Source: an uncultured Bacteroidia bacterium
GTDB lineage: Bacteria; Bacteroidota; Bacteroidia; Bacteroidales; UBA932
Length of the DNA: 64,000 nt
Assembly: GCA_902789445.1 (NCBI GenBank)
Contig: CADAOB010000008.1
Coordinates: forward strand, 1-64,000
Reading direction: 5' to 3'
Shown here: positions 44,934-53,732 of the stretch, in pieces
Position numbering within the stretch: position 1 is the stretch's first letter
Layout: every line of letters begins with the position of its first letter
Position numbers and translations under genes: made by a program
The notes under the pieces: model-generated
Told to the model about the DNA's origin: nothing
Seen by the model: the letters and a program-made list of their open reading frames with translations, nothing else
Database searches by the model: none

Positions 44934-46311
44934 GCACTTCCTCCCCGTCTCCCTCTTCTTCGCGGCTCTGTGGGCGATTTTCCAATTCGCCTTCCCGTAC
45001 CACCTTGCCTTCAAGGAACGTTACGTGCTTTTCCTGTCCGATGCTTCCTGGCTTTCCCCTTATTTCAAAAAGCCGGCCCCGCTCTCCTTCATCGCGGGCG
45101 ACTGGCTCTCGCAATTCTTCCTGATCCCGGGCCTTCCCGCCCTCCTGACGACGCTGCTGCTGCTCCTGCTCTGGGACGCGCTCAGACGGGTGAACGCCCG
45201 GGCCGGTGTCCCCAAAGCCGCTCTGTGGTCCCTCCTTCCGACCGCTGGCTTCGCCTGGCTGATCCTCTACCCGGAAATACCGCTCGCCGTCCTGACTGCG
45301 GCCTGCGCCTTCGCCTGGTTGTCCGCGCTGGTCTCGCGGATCCGCCCCGAAGCCGTCCGTTACGCCGGGTTCATCCTCCTGCTCGCGCTGCTCATTCCCA
45401 CGGTCCACAGCCTCATACCGACAGCGCCCCTTTCCAAACTCAGCCCTGAACGGGAATACGACTACCGCATCCACTTCATGGCCAGTGCAGGACACTGGGA
45501 CCGCGTGGAGAAGATGGGGCTCCGCAATCCGCACGAGAGTCTCGTGACGGCCTATTACTACAACCTCTCGCAGGCACGCGCCGGCAAACTGCCCGACGGC
45601 CTGCTCAAAGCTTACCAGCCCACCTGGCACGGGCTGTTCATTCCGGTACGGGAAGGCGTCGAATGTTTCCGGCTGATGGCCAGCACGGAGGCGCTCTACC
45701 TGGCCGGCGACTATGCACAGGCCCAGCATTCGGCCATGCTGGGGATGACCTTCTCCCCGCGGCAGCGCTCCGCGGCGATGGTCAAGGCACTTTCCGACAT
45801 CGCCTTTGCCAACGGCGACTACGATACGGCCCGCCGCTACCTGAAAATGCTCGAAAAGACGGCCTGCTACAAGCGCTGGGCGCAGGACGGGCTCCGGCTG
45901 CTCGCCGAAGAATCCGGCCGGCTGCGCATCCGGAACGACTGCCGGGACATCCTGGTCCAGCACAACGACTACCGCACGTCCCTGGCCAACATTGCAGCCA
46001 CCTCCTCCGACGGCAAGATCGCTGCCGACTACCTGCTCTGCCTCGACCTGCTCGACAAAAATCTCGATAATTTCCGAAAGGACTACGATACGCTTTATAA
46101 AGAAAAGTATAAATTTGCCGCTGTCCCGATGCTTTACCAGCAGGCGCTGCTGATGACCTTCGATCCCGATACGTCACCGGCCCGCCAGCTGACCGAGTAC
46201 GGCATCGAGCGGGCTGCCCTCGACGGGATCGCCGAATTCCTCAAGGGCAACGAGAACCTGTTCCGGACCAGCTACTGGTTCTATTACAAATACGCGCAAC
46301 CCGGACAATGA
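44908..46311 (+). CDS. DUF6057-like polytopic membrane protein with helical C-terminal domain, copy 1
   Basis: A 467-residue protein with about five transmembrane helices in the first 170 residues (for example FLPVSLFFAALWAIFQFAF, TTLLLLLLWDAL, FILLLALLIPTV), then about 290 residues of soluble, mostly helical sequence with TPR-like units (EALYLAGDYAQAQHSAML, YDTARRYLKMLEKT). I recognise it only as a DUF6057-like family of unknown role. It overlaps the gene before by 26 bases and the CxxCH protein after by ATGA. A second, diverged copy lies at 47759-49213, again before a CxxCH protein. Confidence 0.75.
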   Translation: MSPRAGNHKHFLPVSLFFAALWAIFQFAFPYHLAFKERYVLFLSDASWLSPYFKKPAPLSFIAGDWLSQFFLIPGLPALLTTLLLLLLWDALRRVNARAGVPKAALWSLLPTAGFAWLILYPEIPLAVLTAACAFAWLSALVSRIRPEAVRYAGFILLLALLIPTVHSLIPTAPLSKLSPEREYDYRIHFMASAGHWDRVEKMGLRNPHESLVTAYYYNLSQARAGKLPDGLLKAYQPTWHGLFIPVREGVECFRLMASTEALYLAGDYAQAQHSAMLGMTFSPRQRSAAMVKALSDIAFANGDYDTARRYLKMLEKTACYKRWAQDGLRLLAEESGRLRIRNDCRDILVQHNDYRTSLANIAATSSDGKIAADYLLCLDLLDKNLDNFRKDYDTLYKEKYKFAAVPMLYQQALLMTFDPDTSPARQLTEYGIERAALDGIAEFLKGNENLFRTSYWFYYKYAQPGQ

Positions 46312-47762
46312 AACGGACCCTGGCCTATATCACGCTTGTCTTGCTCCTGGCAGCCTGCGGGGGCAGGCAGAACTGCACGCCGTCCGGCAGCGCCGCTCCG
46401 ATGATGCCGGACTATACAGACATCACCCTCCCGTGCAACATCGCCCCGCTGAACTTCGAAGTCGAAGGTGCGGATGCGCTCCGCCTCGAAATCGTCGGCG
46501 GACAGTCCTACCATTTCCGTTCCCGCGGCCCGCAACTCCGCTTCCCGATGAAAGCATGGAAGGCAATGCTGCAGGCGGAGACCGGCGGCACGCTCCGACT
46601 CACGCTCGACGCCCGGTACGGGAAACAATGGACCCGGTTTGCGCCTTTCCAATGGACGGTTTCGCCCGACAGCCTGGACCGCTACCTGAGCTACCGGCTG
46701 ATCGAGCCTGCCTATGAGGTCTGGAATGTGCTCAGCATCGAAGAACGCGACGTCGAAAGCTTCAAGACCCGGCTCCTGGCCGACAATACCATCACCGAAA
46801 GCACCTGCATCAACTGCCACACCGCAAACCGCGGGGACGGGCCGCAGGTCTCTTTCATGCACGTCCGCGGCAAGAAAGGCGGCACACTCTACCAGAAAGA
46901 CGGACAGATCCGCAAGCTGAACACGGCCACCGACAGCACGGCCGGCGCCGCCGTTTACGGGGAAATCTCCGCCGACGGCCGCTACGGCATCTTCACCACC
47001 GCCGACATACGGCCCATCCTCCACAGCGGGCGCTTCGACAAACTCGAAGTCTTCGATGCATCGAGCGACCTGATCCTGCTGGATTTCGAAAACGGGACCG
47101 TGACAGACGCTCCGCTGGTCAAGGGCGCGGATTTCCAGGAAACCTTCCCCTGCTGGTCGGTTGACGGAAAAACCATCTACTTCTGCCGGGCTCCGGCCCT
47201 CCCCCAGCCCGCCGGTACCTACGACATGCGCTACGACCTGTACGCCATCGGCTTCGATCCCCGGACAGGCCGCCTGGGCGACACCCTCACGAAAGTCGTG
47301 GATGCGGCCGCGGCCGGCAAATCCGTCAGCTTCCCCAAATGCGCCCCTGACGGAAGACACATCCTGCTGAGCGTCTCGGACTTCGGCACGTTCCCGATCT
47401 GGCACCACGAGACCGACCTGTGGCTCTATGACCTGCAGACCGGCGCCATCGACACCCTGCCCGGCGTCAACGGCCGCTACGCGGATTCCTACCACTGCTG
47501 GAGCAGCAGCGGCCGCTGGATCTGCTGGGCCTCGAAACGGGACGACCGGCTCTACGGCCGTCCGTATTTCGCCCACGTCAGTCCGGAAGGCGAGGTTTCC
47601 AAGCCATTCGTCCTGCCCCAGAAGAACCCCCGCACATACCTGACCACCCTCAAATCCTACAATATCCCCGAACTCTACCGGACGGAGGAATCTTACGACG
47701 CAGCTTTCGTAAGCCGCTTCTACAGCCGGATGGAGACGGAAAAAATGCACTACGTCCGATGA
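46308..47762 (+). CDS. TolB-like propeller lipoprotein with CxxCH motif, copy 1
   Basis: A 484-residue lipoprotein (LVLLLAACGG). After an N-terminal beta domain (LPCNIAPLNFEVEGADALRLE), C167-I-N-C170-H171 forms a CxxCH motif like a cytochrome c haem site, in a short segment with little else of a cytochrome fold. The rest (about 200-450) is a TolB/PD40-type beta propeller: SADGRYGIF, SVDGKTIYFCR, APDGRHILLSVSD, SSSGRWICWASKR. Whether haem is attached is unknown. It overlaps its neighbours by ATGA on both sides and is paralogous to 49210-50625. Confidence 0.78.
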   Translation: MKRTLAYITLVLLLAACGGRQNCTPSGSAAPMMPDYTDITLPCNIAPLNFEVEGADALRLEIVGGQSYHFRSRGPQLRFPMKAWKAMLQAETGGTLRLTLDARYGKQWTRFAPFQWTVSPDSLDRYLSYRLIEPAYEVWNVLSIEERDVESFKTRLLADNTITESTCINCHTANRGDGPQVSFMHVRGKKGGTLYQKDGQIRKLNTATDSTAGAAVYGEISADGRYGIFTTADIRPILHSGRFDKLEVFDASSDLILLDFENGTVTDAPLVKGADFQETFPCWSVDGKTIYFCRAPALPQPAGTYDMRYDLYAIGFDPRTGRLGDTLTKVVDAAAAGKSVSFPKCAPDGRHILLSVSDFGTFPIWHHETDLWLYDLQTGAIDTLPGVNGRYADSYHCWSSSGRWICWASKRDDRLYGRPYFAHVSPEGEVSKPFVLPQKNPRTYLTTLKSYNIPELYRTEESYDAAFVSRFYSRMETEKMHYVR

Positions 47763-49213
47763 TGAAGCGGAAACTCCATATCCTCGTCCTCTGTCTCTTC
47801 GGACTGGCCTACTGGCTGTTCCTGGCCATCGGCTATCACGGCCACCTGCACGCGGCGGAGGGCGATTCGATTTTCCTGTTTACGCCCGATTATGCAGCGG
47901 ACACCCTGCTCCGTCCCGGCGGAGCGGCCAACTATCTCGGGGATTTCATCGTGCAGTTCTTCCATCTGCCCTGGATCGGCGCCCTGCTGGTGGCGCTCCT
48001 GCTCACGGGACTGGCCGCAGCCGTGGCTTCTTTCCGGCGCAGCGACGCGCTCCTGCCGCTGGCCCTGGTGCCTTCCCTCGCCTATGCCGTGCTGCTGTGC
48101 GACGCCAAGTGGACCATCGCGGGGCTTGCCGGCCTGACAGCCGCCGTTGCCATCGCCGCGGCCATCGCGCGCATCCGCGTCCCGGGGCTGCGCATCGCTG
48201 CCGCCCTCATGGCACTTCCGCTCACGGTCTGGATGTTCCTGCTGCCGCAATTCTACATCTACCTGAAGGCGCCCGCCGGACTCTATGCCGGCCTCGTGCT
48301 GCTGACAGCCGCCATCTGCGTGCTGCTGGCGCTGGTCAAGGCCCCGACGCCCAAAACCTGGATCTCCGGCACGGCCTATGTCCTGCTGCTGGCCGTCTGC
48401 GCCTTTGGAATCAGCCGGAAATATGAGCGGCTCGACGAAGAGATCGACCGCTATGTTTTCCTGGTCCGCACCAGCGACTGGGACGGCATCCTGCGCAAGG
48501 CGGGGAAAGAAGAACTCCATTCCCCCCTGTCCACCAACGCCGTCAACCTGGCCCTGGAAATGGAAGGCAGGCTCGGGGAAGAGATGTTCCGCTTCTACCA
48601 GCGGGGAGGCCGCAGCCTGATCAATTTCGAAGAAAAGAAAATGTCGTCGGAGATACTCTTCCGCCTGGGATTTGTCAACGAAGCCACGCACCTGGCCTTT
48701 GAAGACATGGCTGCCAATCCGAGCCGCAAGCGGGGCGTGTATCACCTTACCCGCCTGGCCCGCTTCACGGCCGTGGACAGCAGCAACCGGCGGCTGACCG
48801 GAAAATACCTGGCCACGCTGGACCGGACCTTGTTCTACCGGCATTTCAATCCGCAGACCGGTGTCCGGCCCGAGATGGAACCTCCGGCAGACTTCCTGTT
48901 CAACTACGGTGATTTCCAGGCCATGCTGGAAAAACTCGCCGAACAGCGGCCGGACAACACGCCGGTCCGGAACTACCTGGCCGCCTCCTATCTCCTGACC
49001 AAGAACCTGCAGCCCTTTGAAGACCGCTTCGCGGACGAGCCCAATCCGCCCGCCGCCCACAGGGAGGCCCTGCAGATGATCCATACGCTCCGGGACGGGG
49101 CTTCCTACCCGCAGCTGCAACAATATATCGACGCCTACGGCCGGGCCCGCGGCAAAGAGTCCGGCATGGGCCGCTATGCGAACACTTACTGGTACTATTA
49201 CAACTTCCGATGA
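47759..49213 (+). CDS. DUF6057-like polytopic membrane protein, copy 2
   Basis: A 484-residue protein with about seven hydrophobic helices in the first 215 residues, then a helical soluble domain ending GMGRYANTYWYYYNFR, comparable with the YWFYYKYAQPGQ end of copy 1. DSIFLFTPDYAADTLLRPGG with FIVQFFHLPWIGALLVALLL corresponds to the loop and second helix of copy 1. Sequence identity between the copies is low, so the duplication is old. Start codons at 47759 and 47762 are both possible. Both joints are 4-base overlaps. Confidence 0.75.
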   Translation: MMKRKLHILVLCLFGLAYWLFLAIGYHGHLHAAEGDSIFLFTPDYAADTLLRPGGAANYLGDFIVQFFHLPWIGALLVALLLTGLAAAVASFRRSDALLPLALVPSLAYAVLLCDAKWTIAGLAGLTAAVAIAAAIARIRVPGLRIAAALMALPLTVWMFLLPQFYIYLKAPAGLYAGLVLLTAAICVLLALVKAPTPKTWISGTAYVLLLAVCAFGISRKYERLDEEIDRYVFLVRTSDWDGILRKAGKEELHSPLSTNAVNLALEMEGRLGEEMFRFYQRGGRSLINFEEKKMSSEILFRLGFVNEATHLAFEDMAANPSRKRGVYHLTRLARFTAVDSSNRRLTGKYLATLDRTLFYRHFNPQTGVRPEMEPPADFLFNYGDFQAMLEKLAEQRPDNTPVRNYLAASYLLTKNLQPFEDRFADEPNPPAAHREALQMIHTLRDGASYPQLQQYIDAYGRARGKESGMGRYANTYWYYYNFR

Positions 49214-50625
49214 GAAAACTGGTCCGAATCCTGATCCTGCTGCTGGCTGCTTCCTGTACAAGTCAGGAAGCTGTCCCGACCGACGTCCTGCCGGACATCT
49301 GGCCGGACTACGCCGGCGTCACGATTCCCCGCAGCATCGCGCCGCTCAACTTCGAAGTGCGGGGGGCCGATGCCGTCCAGGCCGTTCTCTCCAACGGGTC
49401 TCGGGAAGTGCGCGTGCGGGGCAGCTTCGTCGGCATCCCGCTGCGGAAGTGGCGGTCCCTGACAGCCGCGGGAGACAGCCTCACCGTGCAAGTGAAGGCC
49501 CGCATCGACGGCCAGTGGCGGGCCTATCTCCCGCTGTCCATCCACTTGAGCGACGATCCCGTGGACCTGTCGCTCGTCTATCGCCGCGTCGATCCCGGCT
49601 ACGAAACCTATGCGCGGATGGGCATCTACCAGAGAGACCTGGCCTCGTTCCGGGAAAAGGCCCTTTTCGAGAACACCCGCATCGACCCGGGCTGCGTCAA
49701 CTGCCATTCCTTCGCCCACTGCGACCCGGCCTCGATGCAATTGCATTTCCGCGGCGGGAAAGGCGGCACGCTGATCCACTCGGAAGCCTACGGCAGCGAC
49801 ATCTACAACATGTCCAATCCCCTGACACTCGGGGCCGTCTATCCCTACTGGCACCCGTCCGGCCGCTATATCGCCTATTCGGTGAACGACATCCGCCAGA
49901 GTTTCCACAACCTGCCTTCCAAAGTGCTGGAAGTGTATGACCTGGAATCCGACGTGGTCCTGTATGACGTTGAAACGCGGACCATACTGGTAGAGCCGCT
50001 GCTGCAGGACAGCACGGCTTTCGAGACGTTCCCCGCCTTCTCGGCCGACGGAAAGACGCTCTATTTCTGCCGCGCCGCCGCGTCCGACGATTTCACCCGG
50101 ATCCGCTACCACCTGTACAGCATCGGATTCGACCCCGGGACAGGCCGCTTCGACGACAGCCTGCGCCTGGTCTGGGACAGGCCCGACAAGAGCGTTTCCT
50201 TCCCACGCGCCTCCTACGACGGGAAAAGCCTCCTGTTCACGGTTTCCGACTACGGGAATTTCTCCATCTGGCATCCGGAAGCGGACCTGTACACCCTGGA
50301 CCTGGCGAGCGGCGACATCGCCCCGGCGGAAGCGCTCAACAGCGAAGACACGGAAAGCTACCACGCCTGGAGCTCCAATTCCCGCTGGGTCGTCTTCAGC
50401 TCGCGGCGGGAAGATGGACGCTACACCCGCCTGTACATTGCCCATTGCAAGGAGGACGGCCGTTTCGACAAGCCTTTCCTGCTCCCCCAGCGCCGGCCGC
50501 AGCAGAACACCTTGCTGCTGCAGTCCTACAACATCCCCGAATTCTGTGACGGACCTGTCCGCCTCAATAAGAAACGTATTTACAGCGATAAAAGGACCCC
50601 GATAAAAGCCCAGAAACTGAGATGA
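49210..50625 (+). CDS. TolB-like propeller lipoprotein with CxxCH motif, copy 2
   Basis: A 471-residue lipoprotein (LILLLAASC) with the same plan as 46308-47762: SIAPLNFEVRGADAVQAV, the motif C162-V-N-C165-H166, GGKGGTLIHSE, then propeller blades (HPSGRYIAYSVND, SADGKTLYFCR, SYDGKSLLFTVSDYG, SSNSRWVVFSSRR) and the shared ending LLQSYNIPEF. The CxNCH-type motif, the RGGKGGTL/RGKKGGTL segment after it and the YNIPE end are the best conserved parts. It overlaps the GH18 gene by ATGA. Confidence 0.78.
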   Translation: MRKLVRILILLLAASCTSQEAVPTDVLPDIWPDYAGVTIPRSIAPLNFEVRGADAVQAVLSNGSREVRVRGSFVGIPLRKWRSLTAAGDSLTVQVKARIDGQWRAYLPLSIHLSDDPVDLSLVYRRVDPGYETYARMGIYQRDLASFREKALFENTRIDPGCVNCHSFAHCDPASMQLHFRGGKGGTLIHSEAYGSDIYNMSNPLTLGAVYPYWHPSGRYIAYSVNDIRQSFHNLPSKVLEVYDLESDVVLYDVETRTILVEPLLQDSTAFETFPAFSADGKTLYFCRAAASDDFTRIRYHLYSIGFDPGTGRFDDSLRLVWDRPDKSVSFPRASYDGKSLLFTVSDYGNFSIWHPEADLYTLDLASGDIAPAEALNSEDTESYHAWSSNSRWVVFSSRREDGRYTRLYIAHCKEDGRFDKPFLLPQRRPQQNTLLLQSYNIPEFCDGPVRLNKKRIYSDKRTPIKAQKLR

Positions 50626-51779
50626 AAAGAAAGATCCATACCCTCCTCGCATGCGCCCTGCTGGGCCTGCTGACGGTTTCCTGCATCGACGATTCCTACA
50701 CGCCCGGTTCCGGCGGGACAAGCACCTACAAGGGCGGTCCCACGATGCGCGCCGAACGCAAAGCCGGCCGGATCGCGTTGGGATACTGCACCTATTACGG
50801 GAACCGTACGCCCGACCCTTCGGCCGTGACCCACATCAACTACGCCTTCGCGGAGCTCTACATCCGGGACGGCAAGTACCACTCTTTCAAACTGCAGGGC
50901 GATGAGAAGCGCTTCCAGCAGATCGTCAACTTCAAGAAGCAGTACCCGGATATCAAGGTCTGCCTCTCCTTCACACACACCGTCGCCAATCCGGACAACT
51001 TCCAGAACGGAGGTTTCTCGGTGATGGCCAGCACGGAAGAAGGGCGAAAAGCCTTTGCCGAAGACTGCCTGGCTTTCATCCGGAAATGGGGCATCGACGG
51101 GGTCGACATCGACTGGGAGTTCCCGGGCATTTCCTGGAGCGGACATGCCTGCGACCCGGCGCACGACGTGGAAAACTATACACTGCTGATGAAACAGCTG
51201 CGTGAGACCCTCGGCAACGGCTATCTGCTCACCTACGCCGGCTATGTGATGAATGTCCAGGGAACGGAAGGGAACCGGCGCTACATCGACGTGGCGGCCG
51301 TGGACCGTTACGTGGACTTCGTCAACCTGATGACCTACGACATCGCGTCCGGTGCGGAAGGCCAGCACCAGTCCGCCTGGGACCGGCCGGATTATTACTG
51401 GGACTGCCAGCGGGCCATCGACGCCTATCTGAAAGCCGGCGTGGCGCCGTCCAAACTCGTCCTGGGCATTCCTTTCTACGCCCGGCACGCCTGGGACAAC
51501 AGCGACGGTTTCAAGGGCTGCGTGGACTACGGAAAATTCGCCACGGAGTACCCCGCCAGCAAGGGATTCAAGCTGGACAACTGGGATGAAAAAGGCATGG
51601 TTCCCTACATCACCAAGGACGGAAAGATGTGGGCTGGCTATGACAATCCAAAAAGCATCGGGCTCAAAGCGAAAAAAATATTATCTTTGGGCATGCCAGG
51701 AATGATGTACTGGGACTACGACGCCGACGATGCCGCCGGAACGCTCCGGGCAGCAGTTTGGGATGCCGTAATGCAATGA
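50622..51779 (+). CDS. GH18-family glycosidase lipoprotein (chitinase or endo-GlcNAcase-like)
   Basis: A 385-residue lipoprotein (LLTVSCIDDSY). The TIM barrel carries the GH18 motif D159-G-V-D162-I-D164-W-E166, with E166 as acid, plus YAFAELYIRDG, VNLMTYDIASG, LVLGIPFYAR and the final-strand MMYWDYDADDA. Such enzymes cleave beta-1,4 bonds next to an N-acetyl group (chitin, N-glycan core). Which of these is the substrate cannot be read from sequence. It is translationally coupled to the CxxCH protein and is probably displayed at the cell surface. Confidence 0.93.
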   Translation: MKRKIHTLLACALLGLLTVSCIDDSYTPGSGGTSTYKGGPTMRAERKAGRIALGYCTYYGNRTPDPSAVTHINYAFAELYIRDGKYHSFKLQGDEKRFQQIVNFKKQYPDIKVCLSFTHTVANPDNFQNGGFSVMASTEEGRKAFAEDCLAFIRKWGIDGVDIDWEFPGISWSGHACDPAHDVENYTLLMKQLRETLGNGYLLTYAGYVMNVQGTEGNRRYIDVAAVDRYVDFVNLMTYDIASGAEGQHQSAWDRPDYYWDCQRAIDAYLKAGVAPSKLVLGIPFYARHAWDNSDGFKGCVDYGKFATEYPASKGFKLDNWDEKGMVPYITKDGKMWAGYDNPKSIGLKAKKILSLGMPGMMYWDYDADDAAGTLRAAVWDAVMQ

Positions 51780-51826
51780 AAAAAGACCATAACACACATA
51801 ATCAACAACAAACAAAAGCATTAACT

Positions 51827-52588
51827 ATGTACGCAAAAGAATGGAAAAAGAACGCCTTTGGCGTGATGGACAAGATCGAAGCAACGCAAATGGAGAACAT
51901 CAAGAAGGTCGCTACCCTGATGGCAGACTGCATCCAGTCCGGCCACATGGTCCACACCTTCGGCTGCGGCCACGCCAACCTGCCGATTGAGGAGATGTAC
52001 CCGCGCATCGGCGGCTTCGTGGGCTTCCACCCTATCTGCGAGCTTCCGCTGACCTTCTTCACCCACATCGTCGGGGAGATGGGTATCAACCAGTTCCTCT
52101 GGCTTGAGCGCGCAGAAGGCTACGGCAAGGCCATCATGAGCAGCTGGAACTTCAACGAGAACGATATCATGTGGATCTTCTCCCACACCGGCATCAACGC
52201 CGTCAACATCGAAGTGGCCCTCGAAGCCAAGAAACGCGGCATGAAGGTCGTCGTCTTCGGATCGGCCGGCGAGACCGGTGACAAGCCCGGACGCCACTCC
52301 AGCGGCAAGAACCTCTTCCAGGTCGCCGACTACGTGGTCGACTCCTGCTGCCCGCTCGTGGACGCTTCGGTGAAGATGAAGAAGGAATACGACAAGATCG
52401 GCCCGCTCTCGACCGTGGCCTTCGTCACCCTGGTCTGGATGACCATCTGCACGGTCGCCGAGATCCTCGAGGAACGCGGCGTCAAACTCTACATCCACCC
52501 TTCGCACAACAACCCCGGCGATACGACGGCAAGCGAACGCCTGGATGCCTGCATCAAGAAGTACAAAGCCCTTGTGGCCGGTGTCTAA
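51827..52588 (+). CDS. Sugar-isomerase (SIS) domain protein, UPF0309-like
   Basis: A 253-residue cytoplasmic protein with a single phosphosugar-binding SIS fold: HTFGCGHANLPIEEMYPRIGG near residue 40 and DIMWIFSHTGINAVNIEVA near 115 form the sugar-phosphate loops, and VVVFGSAGETGDKPGRHSSG follows. The family contains uncharacterised sugar-phosphate isomerases or binding proteins. As the last gene of the locus it may act on an amino-sugar phosphate. ATG at 51827 is preferred to the ATG at 51776, because the bases between look like an untranslated leader. Confidence 0.82.
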   Translation: MYAKEWKKNAFGVMDKIEATQMENIKKVATLMADCIQSGHMVHTFGCGHANLPIEEMYPRIGGFVGFHPICELPLTFFTHIVGEMGINQFLWLERAEGYGKAIMSSWNFNENDIMWIFSHTGINAVNIEVALEAKKRGMKVVVFGSAGETGDKPGRHSSGKNLFQVADYVVDSCCPLVDASVKMKKEYDKIGPLSTVAFVTLVWMTICTVAEILEERGVKLYIHPSHNNPGDTTASERLDACIKKYKALVAGV

Positions 52589-52615
52589 GAGAAGGTCTCC
52601 TGACCCGAGAAACGG

Positions 52616-52640
52616 AGAAGCCGCTAATCCAGCGGCTTCT
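52616..52640. terminator. Bidirectional terminator between convergent genes
   Basis: AGAAGCCGCT pairs perfectly with AGCGGCTTCT around AATCC. It overlaps the stop codon of the - strand transporter gene. The + strand continues TTGATTT and the - strand CTCCGTTTCT. Confidence 0.7.
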
Positions 52641-53580
52641 TTGATTTATTGAAGACGGCGGCGGTCGCCAGGCCGGAAATGATGTGCCAGACGCCCCACC
52701 AGGCCGTGATCACGAGCATGCCGCCATGGGGCGGCAGCGCGGCGAAGATCGGCGTACCCAGCAGCAGTACCAGCCCGAGCCCCGAATTCTGGATGCCCGT
52801 CTCGATGGTCAGGGTGCGACGGTCGCGGCGCGGCAGCCTGAACAGCGCGGCCGTGTTGTAACCGATCGTCAACGCCAGCAGGTTATGGATAAAGACGACC
52901 AGGAAGATGTATCGGATGCACTTCAAGAACGCGTCCATGTTGCCGGCGAATGAAAGGATGACCATCGCCAGGAAGAACACGATACTCGCGTATTGGAAAG
53001 GTTTCTTGAGCTTTTCAGCCACTTTCGGCAGATAGTGGGAAGTCAGGATACCCAGCGTCAAGGGTACGCCCAGCAGGATGAAAATGGTCTTGAAAACATC
53101 CCACAGGGGAATCACCAGGTGCGGCACGGCGCCCTTTACCTCGGCGATCTTCAGGAAAAGATTGCCGTAAAGCCAGAAATTGAAGGGCGTGGTCAAGACG
53201 GCCAGGGCCGTACTGATGGCCGTCAGCGAGACGGAAAGCTCGATATTGGCCTTGGACAGCGAACTGATGAAATTGGAGATGTTGCCGCCCGGGCAGGAGG
53301 CCACCAGAATCATGCCCAGGGCCATCGTCCAGGATATCCAGCCAAGTTTCCCCATCAGCAGGGCCAGCAGGAAGGTCAGCAGCGGCAGGAGGATCAGCTG
53401 ACAGCATACGCCGACGATCACGGATTTCGGCTTCTTGAAAACTTCGACGAAAATGTGGGGCTTGATGCCGAGGGCGACACCGTACATCACAAATGCGAGG
53501 ACGATGTTGATGGTGTTCATGCCACCTGCATTCAAGGTGACATCAATGCTGTCAATCGCGGCAGCAACTTCGGGTTTCAT
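52624..53580 (-). CDS. Bile acid:sodium symporter (BASS) family transporter
   Basis: A 318-residue inner-membrane protein with about ten transmembrane helices. CPGGNISNF near residue 95 and ETGIQNSGLGLVLL near 260 are the two crossing-helix motifs that bind Na+ in the BASS/ASBT fold. The substrate is unknown; despite the name, bacterial members move various organic anions. The last codons lie within the terminator hairpin. A 129-bp inverted-repeat segment lies 21 bases upstream of the start codon. Confidence 0.92.
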   Translation of the reverse strand: MKPEVAAAIDSIDVTLNAGGMNTINIVLAFVMYGVALGIKPHIFVEVFKKPKSVIVGVCCQLILLPLLTFLLALLMGKLGWISWTMALGMILVASCPGGNISNFISSLSKANIELSVSLTAISTALAVLTTPFNFWLYGNLFLKIAEVKGAVPHLVIPLWDVFKTIFILLGVPLTLGILTSHYLPKVAEKLKKPFQYASIVFFLAMVILSFAGNMDAFLKCIRYIFLVVFIHNLLALTIGYNTAALFRLPRRDRRTLTIETGIQNSGLGLVLLLGTPIFAALPPHGGMLVITAWWGVWHIISGLATAAVFNKSKKPLD

Positions 53581-53601
53581 ACGATAAACAAGCGTGGGTT
53601 G

Positions 53602-53730
53602 AAGCCTGTGCCATTATCGTTTCGGGAACGTGGCCGCCCGTGGCCCATGAACGGGAGGGGCCCAAGCTTGCTTGGGAGGGGCGAGCAGCCCTGGCTGCGA
53701 AGGTGAGCGAAACGATAATGGCACAGGCTT
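53602..53730. repeat. 129-bp segment bounded by perfect 23-bp inverted repeats
   Basis: 53602-53624 (begins AAGCCTGTGCCATTATCG) and 53708-53730 are exact reverse complements over 23 bp. The 83-bp interior is GC-rich and holds three small stems (CCCGT/ACGGG, CCCAAG/CTTGGG, CAGCC/GGCTG). It begins 2 bases past the tonB-like stop codon and ends 21 bases before the BASS start, reading on the - strand. It could be a nonautonomous mobile element, an invertible segment or a large terminator. Confidence 0.85.
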
Positions 53731-53732
53731 GA

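Noticed and set aside
46308..50625. Annotating the CxxCH proteins as cytochromes
   Set aside because: Only the CxxCH motif is present; the rest is a TolB-like propeller with no visible cytochrome fold or assigned sixth ligand.
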